Under the pieces are notes generated by a model. That model ran no database searches. It was not told where the DNA came from and worked only from the letters and a program-made list of their open reading frames with translations. A DNA stretch of 56,683 nt from Bacteroidales bacterium M5 (lineage in GTDB: Bacteria; Bacteroidota; Bacteroidia; Bacteroidales; Muribaculaceae), in NCBI GenBank assembly GCA_001689535.1, contig LUJP01000096.1, positions 1-56,683 of the forward strand, read 5' to 3'. Of the stretch, positions 16,485-25,147 are shown in pieces. The translations under genes were made by a program, and so were the position numbers. Position 1 is the stretch's first letter; the number at the start of each line of letters is the position of its first letter.

Positions 16485-17189
16485 ATGTCAGAAAACATCA
16501 CTCCCATCACCATAGCCATTGACGGATATTCCTCGTCGGGCAAAAGCAGCATGGCGAAAAAACTCGCCAAAACCATAGGCTACCGTTATATCGACTCCGG
16601 AGCCATGTATCGTGCCGTGACCCTTTACGCAATGCGCCACGGAATGATTGCTCCGGACCATAGCGTTGACGCCGAATCTCTTGCCAAAGCCCTTCCGGAA
16701 ATCCATATTGATTTCAAAGTAGAAGGCGACGCACAGGCCACGCTTCTCAACGGCGAAAATGTGGAAAGCGAAATCCGCTCCATGCCGGTTTCCTCAAACG
16801 TATCGCCGGTGGCCGCAATCCCCGCAGTGCGACACGCTCTGGTAGAAATGCAGCAGAGCCTCGGACGCAGCAAAGGGATAGTGATGGACGGCCGCGACAT
16901 CGGCACCACCGTTTTCCCCGACGCCGAGATGAAAGTGTTTGTCACCGCCTCGGCCCAGACCCGCGCTCAGCGCCGTCTCGCCGAGCTCATAGCCAAAGGC
17001 TCGCAGACCACATTCGAGGAGGTTCTGGCTAATGTGGTGGAACGTGACCATATCGACGAGACACGCGCCGAAAGCCCTCTCAGAAAGGCTCCAGATGCAT
17101 TCCTGCTCGACAATTCAGAGATGACACCCGACATGCAGAACCGTGTGCTCCTCGACCTATATCACAGCACAGTATCCGGTCTGAGATGA
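16485..17189 (+). CDS. cmk: Cytidylate kinase
   Basis: 234 residues from the ATG at 16485; an ATG at 16470 is equally open, and the GTG at 16416 is too far left. It phosphorylates CMP and dCMP with ATP. The Walker A loop GYSSSGKSS lies at residues 14-22, followed by the CMP-binding YIDSGAMYRAVTLYA, the VMDGRDIGTTVFPDAEMKVF segment, and an RA-x-RRLAEL lid region. Length and motifs are those of a normal bacterial Cmk. It follows porQ by about 65 bp and overlaps ispH by 4 bp, so cmk and ispH are translationally coupled. Confidence 0.96.
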   Translation: MSENITPITIAIDGYSSSGKSSMAKKLAKTIGYRYIDSGAMYRAVTLYAMRHGMIAPDHSVDAESLAKALPEIHIDFKVEGDAQATLLNGENVESEIRSMPVSSNVSPVAAIPAVRHALVEMQQSLGRSKGIVMDGRDIGTTVFPDAEMKVFVTASAQTRAQRRLAELIAKGSQTTFEEVLANVVERDHIDETRAESPLRKAPDAFLLDNSEMTPDMQNRVLLDLYHSTVSGLR

Positions 17190-18052
17190 AAAGCCGCGTT
17201 GAAATAGAAATCGATTCAGAATCGGGATTCTGCTTCGGCGTCACTTCCGCCATAAGAAAAGCGGAGGATACTCTGGCCGCCGATGGTTGCCTTTACTGCC
17301 TCGGCGACATCGTGCATAATTCCGACGAAGTGGAACGGCTACGCTCAAAAGGACTCGTCACAATCACCCACGACGACCTGGAGAAACTTCACGATGTCAA
17401 GGTGCTGCTCCGCGCACACGGAGAGCCCCCTTCCACCTACGAAATTGCCCGGCGTAACAATATCACCATCATCGATGCCACATGCCCCGTGGTCCTGCGC
17501 CTGCAGCGCAGCATAGCCGAAGCATACGCCTCGGGCCGGAAAATCGTAATCTACGGAAAGCCCGGCCACGCCGAAGTCAACGGCCTCGTGGGCCAGACGC
17601 GCGGCAACGCTACCGTGGTGGAGCATACTTCCGACCTTGACAACATTGACTTCACATCTCCTCTGGCTCTTTTCTCGCAGACCACAAAATCACAATCGGG
17701 ATTCTCCGAGATGTGCGCCACCGCACGTTCTCGTGGCGAGGATGTGGAAACCCACGACACCATCTGCCGGTGGGTGGCCAACCGCGGCACTCACCTCAGT
17801 GACTTTGCCCGCACCCACGATGTTGTGGTTTTCGTGGCCGGAAGCAAAAGCAGTAACGGCAAAGTCCTTTTCGGTCGTTGCCGGGAAGCAAACGTCGCTA
17901 CATTCGCCGTGGAAAACGCCTCGCAGCTCCGCCCCGAATGGTTCAGCGGAGCGGGGAAAGTGGGAATCTGCGGCGCAACATCCACCCCCCGCTGGCTCAT
18001 GGAGGAAGTGCAGGAAGCTATCGATTCAATGGTTAACCGCGATCCACAATAG
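17186..18052 (+). CDS. ispH: 4-Hydroxy-3-methylbut-2-enyl diphosphate reductase
   Basis: 288 residues. The last enzyme of the MEP isoprenoid pathway, making IPP and DMAPP with a 4Fe-4S cluster. Three cluster cysteines are present (Cys16 in GFCFGV, Cys100 in DATCPVV, Cys194 in DTICR), as are the substrate histidines (His44, His78, His128), Glu130 of GHAEV and the Thr pair of FSQTTKS. The length matches stand-alone IspH proteins; it is not fused to ribosomal protein S1. It overlaps cmk by 4 bp and is followed after 5 bp by the exonuclease gene, in a five-gene plus-strand run. Confidence 0.97.
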   Translation: MKSRVEIEIDSESGFCFGVTSAIRKAEDTLAADGCLYCLGDIVHNSDEVERLRSKGLVTITHDDLEKLHDVKVLLRAHGEPPSTYEIARRNNITIIDATCPVVLRLQRSIAEAYASGRKIVIYGKPGHAEVNGLVGQTRGNATVVEHTSDLDNIDFTSPLALFSQTTKSQSGFSEMCATARSRGEDVETHDTICRWVANRGTHLSDFARTHDVVVFVAGSKSSNGKVLFGRCREANVATFAVENASQLRPEWFSGAGKVGICGATSTPRWLMEEVQEAIDSMVNRDPQ

Positions 18053-18057
18053 AGTCC

Positions 18058-18558
18058 ATGGACAATTTCGTTGCCATTGATGTGGAGACGGCCAATGCCG
18101 AGCCTACGAGCATCTGTGCCGTAGGAGCCGTAAAAGTGATGGACGGCAGCATTGTCGACCGTTTCTACACCCTTGTGCGTCCTTATCCCAACTATTACTT
18201 CCGGCATTTCACGGAAAATATTCACGGCATAGGCCGCTCCGACACCGATACCCAATCAACTTTCGACGTAATACTTCCCGACCTCAAGCTTTTTATCGGC
18301 CGACTTCCCCTTGTGGCCCATAATGCCATGTTCGACCGCGGTTGCCTGCGAAAGACCGCCGCTTATTACGGCATGGCTCTACCCGATGTCGCCTGGCACT
18401 GCACCCTACGTCAGGCAAAATACACCATCCCGCGCGCCCTCGTGGGCTCATACAGTCTTCCCAATCTCGCTGACTTCCTCGGCATACCGTTCAACAACCA
18501 TCACAATGCCCTTGCCGATGCCGAAGCCTGTGCCAAAATCGCCATGACAATCTTATGA
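18058..18558 (+). CDS. DEDDh 3'-5' exonuclease, DnaQ-like
   Basis: 166 residues comprising a single exonuclease domain. Asp8 and Glu10 in AIDVET, the Asp of AHNAMFDRGCL and the His and Asp of HHNALADAEA make up the metal-binding DEDDh set, all present. Proteins like this act as the proofreading subunit of DNA polymerase III or as free exonucleases on DNA or RNA. There is no polymerase-contacting tail to decide. The gene begins 5 bp after ispH and overlaps the following lipoprotein gene by 4 bp. DnaQ-type proteins of this short form are common in Bacteroidales. Confidence 0.88.
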   Translation: MDNFVAIDVETANAEPTSICAVGAVKVMDGSIVDRFYTLVRPYPNYYFRHFTENIHGIGRSDTDTQSTFDVILPDLKLFIGRLPLVAHNAMFDRGCLRKTAAYYGMALPDVAWHCTLRQAKYTIPRALVGSYSLPNLADFLGIPFNNHHNALADAEACAKIAMTIL

Positions 18559-18899
18559 AACGTATCATACCCTCGCTGCTCCTCCTCACATTTATATGCG
18601 GATTCTCCTGCTCCGATCCAAAGGCAAAGAAAAACATAAGAAACTCACGCCACACCTTCACAGAACGCCCCGTATCGCGCCGCGATTCCGCTGCTTTCTA
18701 TCTTGGAAGAATGGATGCGGATTCACTGCGCCGACGCGCCTCATCCACCGACCTCATTCGCGACGAACTTCTCGAACTGCAGGCCCGTCGCCACAATCTA
18801 AGGATAAGAGTGGGCGAAACCACCTCCGATGCCTATGTGGCCGGAATACGCCAGCGCCTCTCAGAGCTGAACGACACCCTCGCCGACATAATTGAATAA
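18555..18899 (+). CDS. Small putative lipoprotein, function unknown
   Basis: 114 residues. The N-terminus is a hydrophobic signal ending in GFSC19, a loose lipobox. The mature part is highly charged and helical: a basic stretch (KAKKNIRNSRH) and then repeated Arg/Leu/Glu-rich helices (SLRRRASSTDLIRDELLEL, RQRLSELNDTLADII) likely to form a coiled coil. I do not recognise a family. The start overlaps the exonuclease stop by 4 bp. The gene is followed by a pyrimidine-rich stretch (18901-18950) without a hairpin before the tRNA promoter. Confidence 0.7.
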   Translation: MKRIIPSLLLLTFICGFSCSDPKAKKNIRNSRHTFTERPVSRRDSAAFYLGRMDADSLRRRASSTDLIRDELLELQARRHNLRIRVGETTSDAYVAGIRQRLSELNDTLADIIE

Positions 18900-18987
18900 C
18901 TCTTCCTTCTCCTCCCGTTCCCATACTTTCCTTTCCCTCTATTTATCACCTCATTACATTTTTCATTGGCAAAAAATCCCGAAAACC

Positions 18988-19019
18988 TTTGCCCATTTGA
19001 AAAAATCTACATACCTTTG
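18988..19019 (+). promoter_or_regulatory. Promoter of tRNA-Cys
   Basis: TTTG at 18988-18991 and TACCTTTG at 19012-19019 are separated by exactly 20 nt. The start site would be near 19026, about 14 nt before the tRNA. Confidence 0.75.
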
Positions 19020-19039
19020 CACGCAGAAAAACAAACCAC

Positions 19040-19113
19040 GGTTCCTTGGTCGAGTGGTTAGGCAACGGTCTGCAAAACCGTCTACAGCAGTTCGATTCTG
19101 CTAGGAACCTCCA
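19040..19113 (+). tRNA. tRNA-Cys (anticodon GCA)
   Basis: The acceptor stem GGTTCCT (19040-19046) pairs with AGGAACC (19103-19109). The discriminator base is T at 19110, the identity base of cysteine tRNAs, and CCA is encoded at 19111-19113. The anticodon stem ACGGT/ACCGT encloses the loop CTGCAAA with GCA at 19072-19074. The T-arm contains TTCGATTC. It is a single tRNA, not part of an array. Confidence 0.97.
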
Positions 19114-19122
19114 TAAAACCCA

Positions 19123-19156
19123 GAGTGCCTGAGCATTGCTCAGGCACTCATTTTTT
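19123..19156 (+). terminator. Terminator after tRNA-Cys
   Basis: A 12-bp perfect stem, GAGTGCCTGAGC at 19123-19134 and GCTCAGGCACTC at 19138-19149, has an ATT loop and six T after it. It ends the tRNA transcript and may also act on the convergent antiporter gene. Confidence 0.93.
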
Positions 19157-19181
19157 ACCTCCCCGTTCAGGCAACGTCCGC

Positions 19182-20582
19182 TCAGACGGCGGACAACAGG
19201 AATTTTTCTAACATATAGACAGCAACTCCGGCCAGGTAGCCTATCAGGGCGAGCCAGGAGAACTTGCGCAGGTACCATCCGAAGCTTATTTTCTCCAGAC
19301 CCATGGCAATCACGCCGGCAGCAGAGCCGATTATGAGCATGCTGCCTCCCACGCCAGCACAGTAGCTGAGAAGCTCCCAGAATGCACCGTCCACTACGAA
19401 GTTGGCCTCGTAGCCTGTCGCTGCAACATCGGCAATAGGATACATTCCCATCACTCCGGCTACCATGGGCACATTGTCGATAATCGAAGAGAATATACCC
19501 AGAAGTGTATCTATAATATAGATATTATGCACCCATTTATCCAGGAACTGTGCCATCATGCCAAGTATGCCGGTTGACTCCAGCACAGCCACTGCCATAA
19601 GAATACCGAGGAAAAAGAGTATCGAGGGCATGTCCACGCGTGCTATGACTTTAGGAATACGGTGCTCGCGCGCCTTGTCGAGTTTCTTGGCGTTATAGAA
19701 TATCTCCGTGAATGTCCAGAGCACTCCAAGCACAAACAGTATGCCCACAAACGGAGGCAGATGGGTTATAGACTTGAACACGGGCACAAAAAGCAGACCG
19801 CCCACACCCAGAAAAAATATGGTGTTGCGTTCCCCTTTGGTAATATCACTGATCTGAGATTCCATTTTCACACTTGGCGCCAGCACTCCCGTGAGTTGCC
19901 GTCCTATTAAGAACAGCGGAACGGCCATGGAGACTATGCTTGGAAGAAGTACATAGCATATTAGTGTCTGGGCCGTGACATTGCCGTTTACCCACAGCAT
20001 TATGGTGGTGATATCGCCGATAGGCGACCATGCGCCGCCGCTGTTGGCCGCGATCACTATCGCTCCGGCATACAGCCAACGCTCTTCCTTGACCGCTATG
20101 AGCTTGCGCAGAAGCATCAGCATCACGATGGTGGTGGTGAGATTGTCAAGCACGGCCGACATGAAAAATGTAGTGATACCCACTATCCACAGCAGCTCGC
20201 GTTTACGCCGGGTGGTTATGCGGTCGGTGATCACACGGAATCCCTCATGCACATCTATCAGCTCCACAATTGTCATAGCGCCGATCAGAAACAGCAGCGT
20301 CTGTGCTATATCGCCGAGATGCTCGAGAATATCCACTTTCAACACATACTGAAGCACCTGCTCGTGGAGGCTTTTCCCGGCAAGCGAAGGATGTGTTTCC
20401 AGAAAATATGCAAGTTTGTCGGGCGCAGCATCGGGAACTATCGACTCGGAGCCCATGGCATACACAACCCACATCAGCATGCCCAGAAGTAATGCCGAGG
20501 CGGTTTTATCGACTTTCAGAGGGTGTTCAAGCGCTATGGCAAGGTATCCTATCACAAACAGAACAGATAGAGCTATCAACAT
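19182..20582 (-). CDS. nhaD: NhaD-type sodium/proton antiporter
   Basis: 466 residues with about eleven to thirteen membrane helices. It exchanges sodium for protons across the inner membrane. Typical of the NhaD/ion-transporter superfamily are FLIGAMTIVELIDVHEGF, the unwound-helix motif SAVLDNLTTTIVMLMLL, NSGGAWSPIGDITTIMLW, and the second-half IIDNVPMVAGVMGM. The two repeats with Asp/Asn-containing breaks are the presumed ion site. It stands alone, converging with tRNA-Cys and followed upstream by the protease gene. Its promoter is not clear to me. A sodium role fits a bile- and salt-exposed gut organism, but that is inference. Confidence 0.93.
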   Translation of the reverse strand: MLIALSVLFVIGYLAIALEHPLKVDKTASALLLGMLMWVVYAMGSESIVPDAAPDKLAYFLETHPSLAGKSLHEQVLQYVLKVDILEHLGDIAQTLLFLIGAMTIVELIDVHEGFRVITDRITTRRKRELLWIVGITTFFMSAVLDNLTTTIVMLMLLRKLIAVKEERWLYAGAIVIAANSGGAWSPIGDITTIMLWVNGNVTAQTLICYVLLPSIVSMAVPLFLIGRQLTGVLAPSVKMESQISDITKGERNTIFFLGVGGLLFVPVFKSITHLPPFVGILFVLGVLWTFTEIFYNAKKLDKAREHRIPKVIARVDMPSILFFLGILMAVAVLESTGILGMMAQFLDKWVHNIYIIDTLLGIFSSIIDNVPMVAGVMGMYPIADVAATGYEANFVVDGAFWELLSYCAGVGGSMLIIGSAAGVIAMGLEKISFGWYLRKFSWLALIGYLAGVAVYMLEKFLLSAV

Positions 20583-20704
20583 GTTACGGACAAATTCAGA
20601 ACAATGGTTAAACTTATGTTGAAAATAGATTCAAGAGTATTTCAAAATTAAAGAAATTTTTCCATACTTATCACCCATTCCATGAATTTATACAAATTTT
20701 AACC

Positions 20705-20743
20705 AAAAAAATAGTGCGGCGCCCATAAGCGTCGCACTATTTT
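20705..20743 (-). terminator. Terminator after the tricorn-like protease gene
   Basis: ATAGTGCG at 20711-20718 pairs with CGCACTAT at 20733-20740. In the leftward direction the stem is followed by a T run (the A tract 20705-20710 on the plus strand). The hairpin has an A tract on one side and T on the other, so it could work both ways. Confidence 0.85.
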
Positions 20744-20772
20744 CTGAATATTTATCCGGAGATTGAAGCGGA

Positions 20773-23700
20773 TTACTTCTTGAGAAGATGCTTCACGGCA
20801 CCCTCAAGCTGGGCATCGCGACCATTCTCCACATCAGCGGGATCATTGTAAATCAGCACATCGGGATTGAGCTGCTGGTTTTCCAGCGGCTTGCCGTTAC
20901 GGTCGAGCGAAGTCACCTGGGGTATACCGAACACCAGCGTGGGGTCAATCTGGGTCTCCCACCACACAGCCGTCATGGTTCCGGGGATAGGTGCGCCTAC
21001 CACGTCGCCGATCTTGAGTGTCTGATAAACGTAGGGAGTGCCGTGGGCGTCGCTGTAGTTGCTCTCGTTTACGAGCATCACTGACGGTTTGGTCCACTGC
21101 GAGAACGGATCGGAACCGATATAACGGCCACGGGGCGAATAGCGCACATATTCCTTGCCTCCGAGCAGAAGTGCAATATCGTTGTGGAGCCAGCCGCCGC
21201 CATTCCATCGTGTGTCCACAACCACGGCATCGCAGTTGCGGTATTTGCCGAGAAGCTTGCTGTAGACCTCGCGGAAAGAGGGAGAGTTCATACCCTGGAC
21301 ATGAACATAGCCCACGCGGCCGCCGGAAAGGCTGTCAACGTAGTGTTCGTTACGCTCCACCCAACGGTCGTAGAGAAGGCTTGACTGCATTCCTGCCGAA
21401 ATCGGCTTCACATTGATATTGTCGGTGGTCTTGCCGTCGGCACGGGCTATGGTCAGACGTACTTTCTTTCCGGCTTTGCCGTCGAGAAGAGCATTGTAAT
21501 CCTCACCGGCCTTCACGGGTGTGCCGTCGATAGCCTTGATTATATCGCCGGGCTTGACTGACGCGCTCTTGTTAGCAAGCGGTCCGCGTGCTATCACTTC
21601 CTTCACTTTCAGGCCGTCGCCCTTGTAGGTATCGTCGTAGAAAGCGCCAAGAACCGCTGTCGACATAGCCGCGCCGCCTCCGCCGTAGCGTCCGCCGGTG
21701 TGGCTGGCATTGAGTTCACCGAGAATCTCGCTGAGCATTTCGGCGAAATCGTAGTTGTTGTTGATATGGGGCAGGAAACGCTCGTAGGCTTTTCCATACA
21801 TTTCCCAGTCAACACCGTGAAGGTTCTTGTCGTAGAACTTATCCTTCACCTGCTTGAGCATGTGGTGATAGATATACTCACGCTCCTTGGAGGGATGGCG
21901 GTCATACTCGGCCTCGAATTCCACGCGGTCCTGCTTTCCGTCCTTGACGGAAACCTTGCTTATGCCGCGGCCCTGCACATAGAGGTTGTCGCCTTTGGCA
22001 TCAGGCTCCAGACCTCCGGAGAGGCCCTTCACCAGCACCTTGGTCTCGCCTTTGCGCATATCGCGCACCATGAGGTTGTAGCTTCCGTCGGCTGAACCGG
22101 CTACGTAGTAGAGCTTCGAGCCGTCGTTGTTGAGCCAGTGGTCGCCTATGCCCGATATGGATGTGAGGCGGCGGGTGCGGAAATGGCGGTTGTCAAGGTC
22201 GAATTCCAGAGGCTTCACTTCATCCTCCTTTTTCTCTTTCACATCCTTTTTGCCATCTTTCTTGCCATCCTTTTTGCTGTCCTTGCCTTCCTTGTCGGCA
22301 TCGGCTTTCTTCTTGTCTTTTTCAGCTTCCTTGGCAAGAGCTGCTTCCTCTTCAGTGCGGTTGAACTCGTCCCATGCGTCGCCGTCGAGAGCCATCAGCA
22401 CCACGTCGTACTGCTCGCCCCACGAACCATGGCTGCGCATGCCGTAACGCGAAGTATTGTATGTAATGGCGCGGCCCCCCAGGGCCCAGCGGGGATTGGA
22501 ATCGCTGTAACCGCTTTCTGTAAGGTCAACAATCTTTGTGCCGTCGGCCTTCACGAGTGCTATGTCGGAATTGTTCCAGCCACCCGTGCCGATATAGTCG
22601 GTAAGGAACCAGCGGCTGTCGGGGCTCCAGGTGAAGCCTACGTCGCCATCCTGATAGCTGTAGTTGTATTTGCCGGGAAGAGCTGTGGTCACCTTCTTTG
22701 ACTTGAGGTCAATCACACGAAGCTCCGTGCGGTCCTCGAGGAAAGCCACCTTTTTGCCGTCGGGGCTGTAGTCAGGGCGCTGGGCGGTTTTGCCCTCGGC
22801 GCTCTTGTAAAGAGGCTTCTCCTCTATCTCGGTGGCATACACCATCGATTTTTCATCAGGATTCTTGATGGTGGCGGTGAAGAGCTGCCACAGACCGTCG
22901 CGCTCACTGTCGTAAACTATCGAGCGACCGTCGGGAGCGAAGTCCACCACGCGCTCCTGAGCCGGAGTGTTGGTGATTCGTTTGGTGGTCTTGTATTTTG
23001 TGGAGGTCACGTACACATCGCCACGGAGCACGAAGGCTATTTCAGATCCGTCGGGCGACGGCGACATATATGTCGCACCCGATGAGCGCAGCGAGCGCTG
23101 GAGATCGGCCGTATAGTCGTCGGCCACAATGTTTACGTTGACCTTTTTAGGCTGCCTGCCGGGAACGAGGGTATAGAGCTCGCCATCCCAGCTGAAAGCC
23201 ATAGTTCCGTCGTTGGCACGGCTGAGGGAGCGCACAGGATGCTTGGTGAACTTGGTCAGAGCCTTGGCGCCGGTGCCGTCGGCATTGGATTCCCACACGT
23301 TCATCGTACCGTCCTTCTCGCTTATATAGGCAATCTTATCCTTGCCCACCCACACGGGACACTGGTCCTGGCCGTTGAAGTCGGTGATTTTGGTGAATTT
23401 CTTGCCATCCTTTATCCAGATGTCGGCTGTGCCGCTTGAGCGCTCATGCTTGCGCAGAACATCCTCAAAGCCTTTGCGGTCCTGATAGACCACACGGCCG
23501 TCGGCAGCCACTGAGAGGGCCTTCATGGGAGTGGAGCTCCACAGATAATCGCGGCCACCCTTGGTGCTCACGGCATAAACCTGCTGCACGCTGGGGGGGA
23601 CAATGGCTGTGGTTGAAGGCATGCGCGAGGTGGCAAAGAGCACTGTGTCGTCGTTGAGAAACGCCAGGGGTGTCTCATTGCCTGAATTGGTGGTGAGGCG

Positions 23701-24000
23701 CTTTGCGGTGCCACCGGTGGCCGGCATCAGGAAAATATCCATCGACCCGTGCCGGGCGCTTGCAAAGGCTATCTGCTTGCCGTCGGGGCTCCACACCGGG
23801 TTGGTGTCGTGGGCCGCGTTGGTGGTAAGCTGACGGGCGGTGCCTCCCGCTACAGGCACAGTGTAGATATCGCCCTTATATGTGAAAGCCAGAGTCTTTC
23901 CGTCGGGCGATATGGCCGGATTGCGGAGCCACAGCGGGGCTTCGGCTGCTGAAGCCGAAAGTGCTACTGCCAGAGCGGCCAGTGATAATGTCAGTTTCAT
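20773..24000 (-). CDS. Tricorn-like S41 serine protease, exported
   Basis: 1075 residues with a signal peptide cut after AEA at about residue 20. In order: a seven-bladed-type propeller of WD-like PDG repeats (residues about 25-330), a second propeller (about 330-700), a PDZ domain (about 800-880), and an S41 protease core at the end. Catalytic residues of tricorn are visible: Ser766-His767 in ASHTGG and Ser983-Asp984 in NYSDAHG, with a Glu in ENQQLNPD. Tricorn trims oligopeptides after other proteases; here it would act in the periplasm. A 40-residue Lys/Asp/Glu-rich linker (about 557-597, KDGKKDGKKD) interrupts the second propeller. It is transcribed alone with its own terminator. Confidence 0.94.
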   Translation of the reverse strand: MKLTLSLAALAVALSASAAEAPLWLRNPAISPDGKTLAFTYKGDIYTVPVAGGTARQLTTNAAHDTNPVWSPDGKQIAFASARHGSMDIFLMPATGGTAKRLTTNSGNETPLAFLNDDTVLFATSRMPSTTAIVPPSVQQVYAVSTKGGRDYLWSSTPMKALSVAADGRVVYQDRKGFEDVLRKHERSSGTADIWIKDGKKFTKITDFNGQDQCPVWVGKDKIAYISEKDGTMNVWESNADGTGAKALTKFTKHPVRSLSRANDGTMAFSWDGELYTLVPGRQPKKVNVNIVADDYTADLQRSLRSSGATYMSPSPDGSEIAFVLRGDVYVTSTKYKTTKRITNTPAQERVVDFAPDGRSIVYDSERDGLWQLFTATIKNPDEKSMVYATEIEEKPLYKSAEGKTAQRPDYSPDGKKVAFLEDRTELRVIDLKSKKVTTALPGKYNYSYQDGDVGFTWSPDSRWFLTDYIGTGGWNNSDIALVKADGTKIVDLTESGYSDSNPRWALGGRAITYNTSRYGMRSHGSWGEQYDVVLMALDGDAWDEFNRTEEEAALAKEAEKDKKKADADKEGKDSKKDGKKDGKKDVKEKKEDEVKPLEFDLDNRHFRTRRLTSISGIGDHWLNNDGSKLYYVAGSADGSYNLMVRDMRKGETKVLVKGLSGGLEPDAKGDNLYVQGRGISKVSVKDGKQDRVEFEAEYDRHPSKEREYIYHHMLKQVKDKFYDKNLHGVDWEMYGKAYERFLPHINNNYDFAEMLSEILGELNASHTGGRYGGGGAAMSTAVLGAFYDDTYKGDGLKVKEVIARGPLANKSASVKPGDIIKAIDGTPVKAGEDYNALLDGKAGKKVRLTIARADGKTTDNINVKPISAGMQSSLLYDRWVERNEHYVDSLSGGRVGYVHVQGMNSPSFREVYSKLLGKYRNCDAVVVDTRWNGGGWLHNDIALLLGGKEYVRYSPRGRYIGSDPFSQWTKPSVMLVNESNYSDAHGTPYVYQTLKIGDVVGAPIPGTMTAVWWETQIDPTLVFGIPQVTSLDRNGKPLENQQLNPDVLIYNDPADVENGRDAQLEGAVKHLLKK

Positions 24001-24055
24001 TTTTTAGTTAATTGAATGATATGGTTTATTGATTTCTTGAACGGACACCGCATCT

Positions 24056-24092
24056 AAAAAACTTATCCCCGGCCTTGATGAGAGACCGGGGA
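24056..24092 (-). terminator. Terminator after fabD
   Basis: Read leftward, the stem TCCCCGG/CCGGGGA (24092-24086 and 24072-24066) is followed by TAAG and six T. It separates fabD from the protease gene. Confidence 0.8.
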
Positions 24093-24129
24093 AAGTGTGA
24101 CGATGCTCCGGAATGAAAAAACGGAGTAT

Positions 24130-25008
24130 TTACTGCTGTCCGCTAACCTGGGCTGCTCGGTCAATCTTGCTTATCAGACCCTGAAGAACTTTGCCCGGGC
24201 CGAGTTCCACGAATTCGGTGGCGCCGTCGGCAATCATGTTCTTTACAGTCTGGGTCCAGCGAACCGGAGCGGTAAGCTGTGCAATGAGGTTGCCTTTGAT
24301 TTCAGCGGGGTCAGTGTGGGGAAGAGCGTCAACATTCTGATAAACGGGGCATACGGGAGCAGAGAAATTGGTGTGCTCTATTGCCTCGGCAAGCTCGGCG
24401 CGTGCAGGCTCCATGCAGGGCGAATGGAAAGCGCCGCCCACCTTGAGTTTGAGCGCACGTTTTGCGCCGGCCTCGAGAAGTTTTGCGCAAGCTGCGTCCA
24501 CAGCCTCTATCTCGCCGGAAATCACTATCTGGCCGGGGCAGTTGTAGTTGGCGCATACCACCGTGCCGTCTACACCCTCGCAGATTTCTTCCACTTTCTC
24601 ATCGGGGAGTGCGAGAACGGCTGCCATGGTCGAGGGCTTGAGCTCGCATGCTTTCTGCATGGCCTGGGCGCGGGCCGAAACCAGACGGAGGCCGTCTTCA
24701 AACGTAAGGGCGCCTGCTGCCACAAGAGCCGAGAATTCACCGAGTGAGTGTCCGGCTACCATATCGGGCTTGAATTCGTCGCCCATACATTTGGCGAGAA
24801 TTACCGAATGGAGAAATATGGCGGGCTGTGTTACCTTGGTCTGTTTAAGTTCCTCATCGGTGCCGGCAAACATTATGTCGGTGATTCGGAAACCGAGTAT
24901 CTCGTTTGCTTTCTCAAAAAGTTCGTGGGCTGTGGGATTATTGTCATACAGATCTTTTCCCATGCCTATAAACTGTGCTCCCTGTCCGGGAAAAACGAAT
25001 GCTTTCAT
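24130..25008 (-). CDS. fabD: Malonyl-CoA:ACP transacylase
   Basis: 292 residues from the ATG at 25008. A longer frame to 25077 would start inside the -7 box at 25075-25082, which decides against it. FabD moves malonate from CoA to acyl carrier protein for fatty acid synthesis. The start FVFPGQGAQFIGMGKDL, the nucleophile motif GHSLGE, and the catalytic His in GAFHSPCMEPA are all as expected. The length is normal for a single-domain bacterial FabD. It is transcribed alone between the zinc transporter genes and the protease gene. Confidence 0.96.
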   Translation of the reverse strand: MKAFVFPGQGAQFIGMGKDLYDNNPTAHELFEKANEILGFRITDIMFAGTDEELKQTKVTQPAIFLHSVILAKCMGDEFKPDMVAGHSLGEFSALVAAGALTFEDGLRLVSARAQAMQKACELKPSTMAAVLALPDEKVEEICEGVDGTVVCANYNCPGQIVISGEIEAVDAACAKLLEAGAKRALKLKVGGAFHSPCMEPARAELAEAIEHTNFSAPVCPVYQNVDALPHTDPAEIKGNLIAQLTAPVRWTQTVKNMIADGATEFVELGPGKVLQGLISKIDRAAQVSGQQ

Positions 25009-25074
25009 AAGTTTTTTATATGATTGGTTATCGTAAACTTGCCTGTGCGCAGCAACATATACGCGCACGCGCCG

Positions 25075-25105
25075 CAAAATTACTGAAAAAATTCGATATT
25101 CCCAA
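25075..25105 (-). promoter_or_regulatory. Promoter of fabD
   Basis: On the minus strand TTG (25105-25103) and TAATTTTG (25082-25075) are separated by 20 nt. The start site is near 25068, giving a 60-nt leader that contains AACCAATCA 12 nt before the ATG. Confidence 0.7.
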
Positions 25106-25147
25106 CCTTAGCAAGCATTCCCCACCGTTGGCGTCAAGCTATTTGAG

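Noticed and set aside
22230..22300. Tandem-looking repeats in plus-strand DNA (CTTTTTGCCATC-like units)
   Set aside because: They encode the KDGKKDG linker of the tricorn-like protease; not a CRISPR or independent repeat.
24130..25077. Longer start for fabD at 25077
   Set aside because: It falls in the -7 box at 25075-25082 and adds 23 residues not found in FabD proteins.
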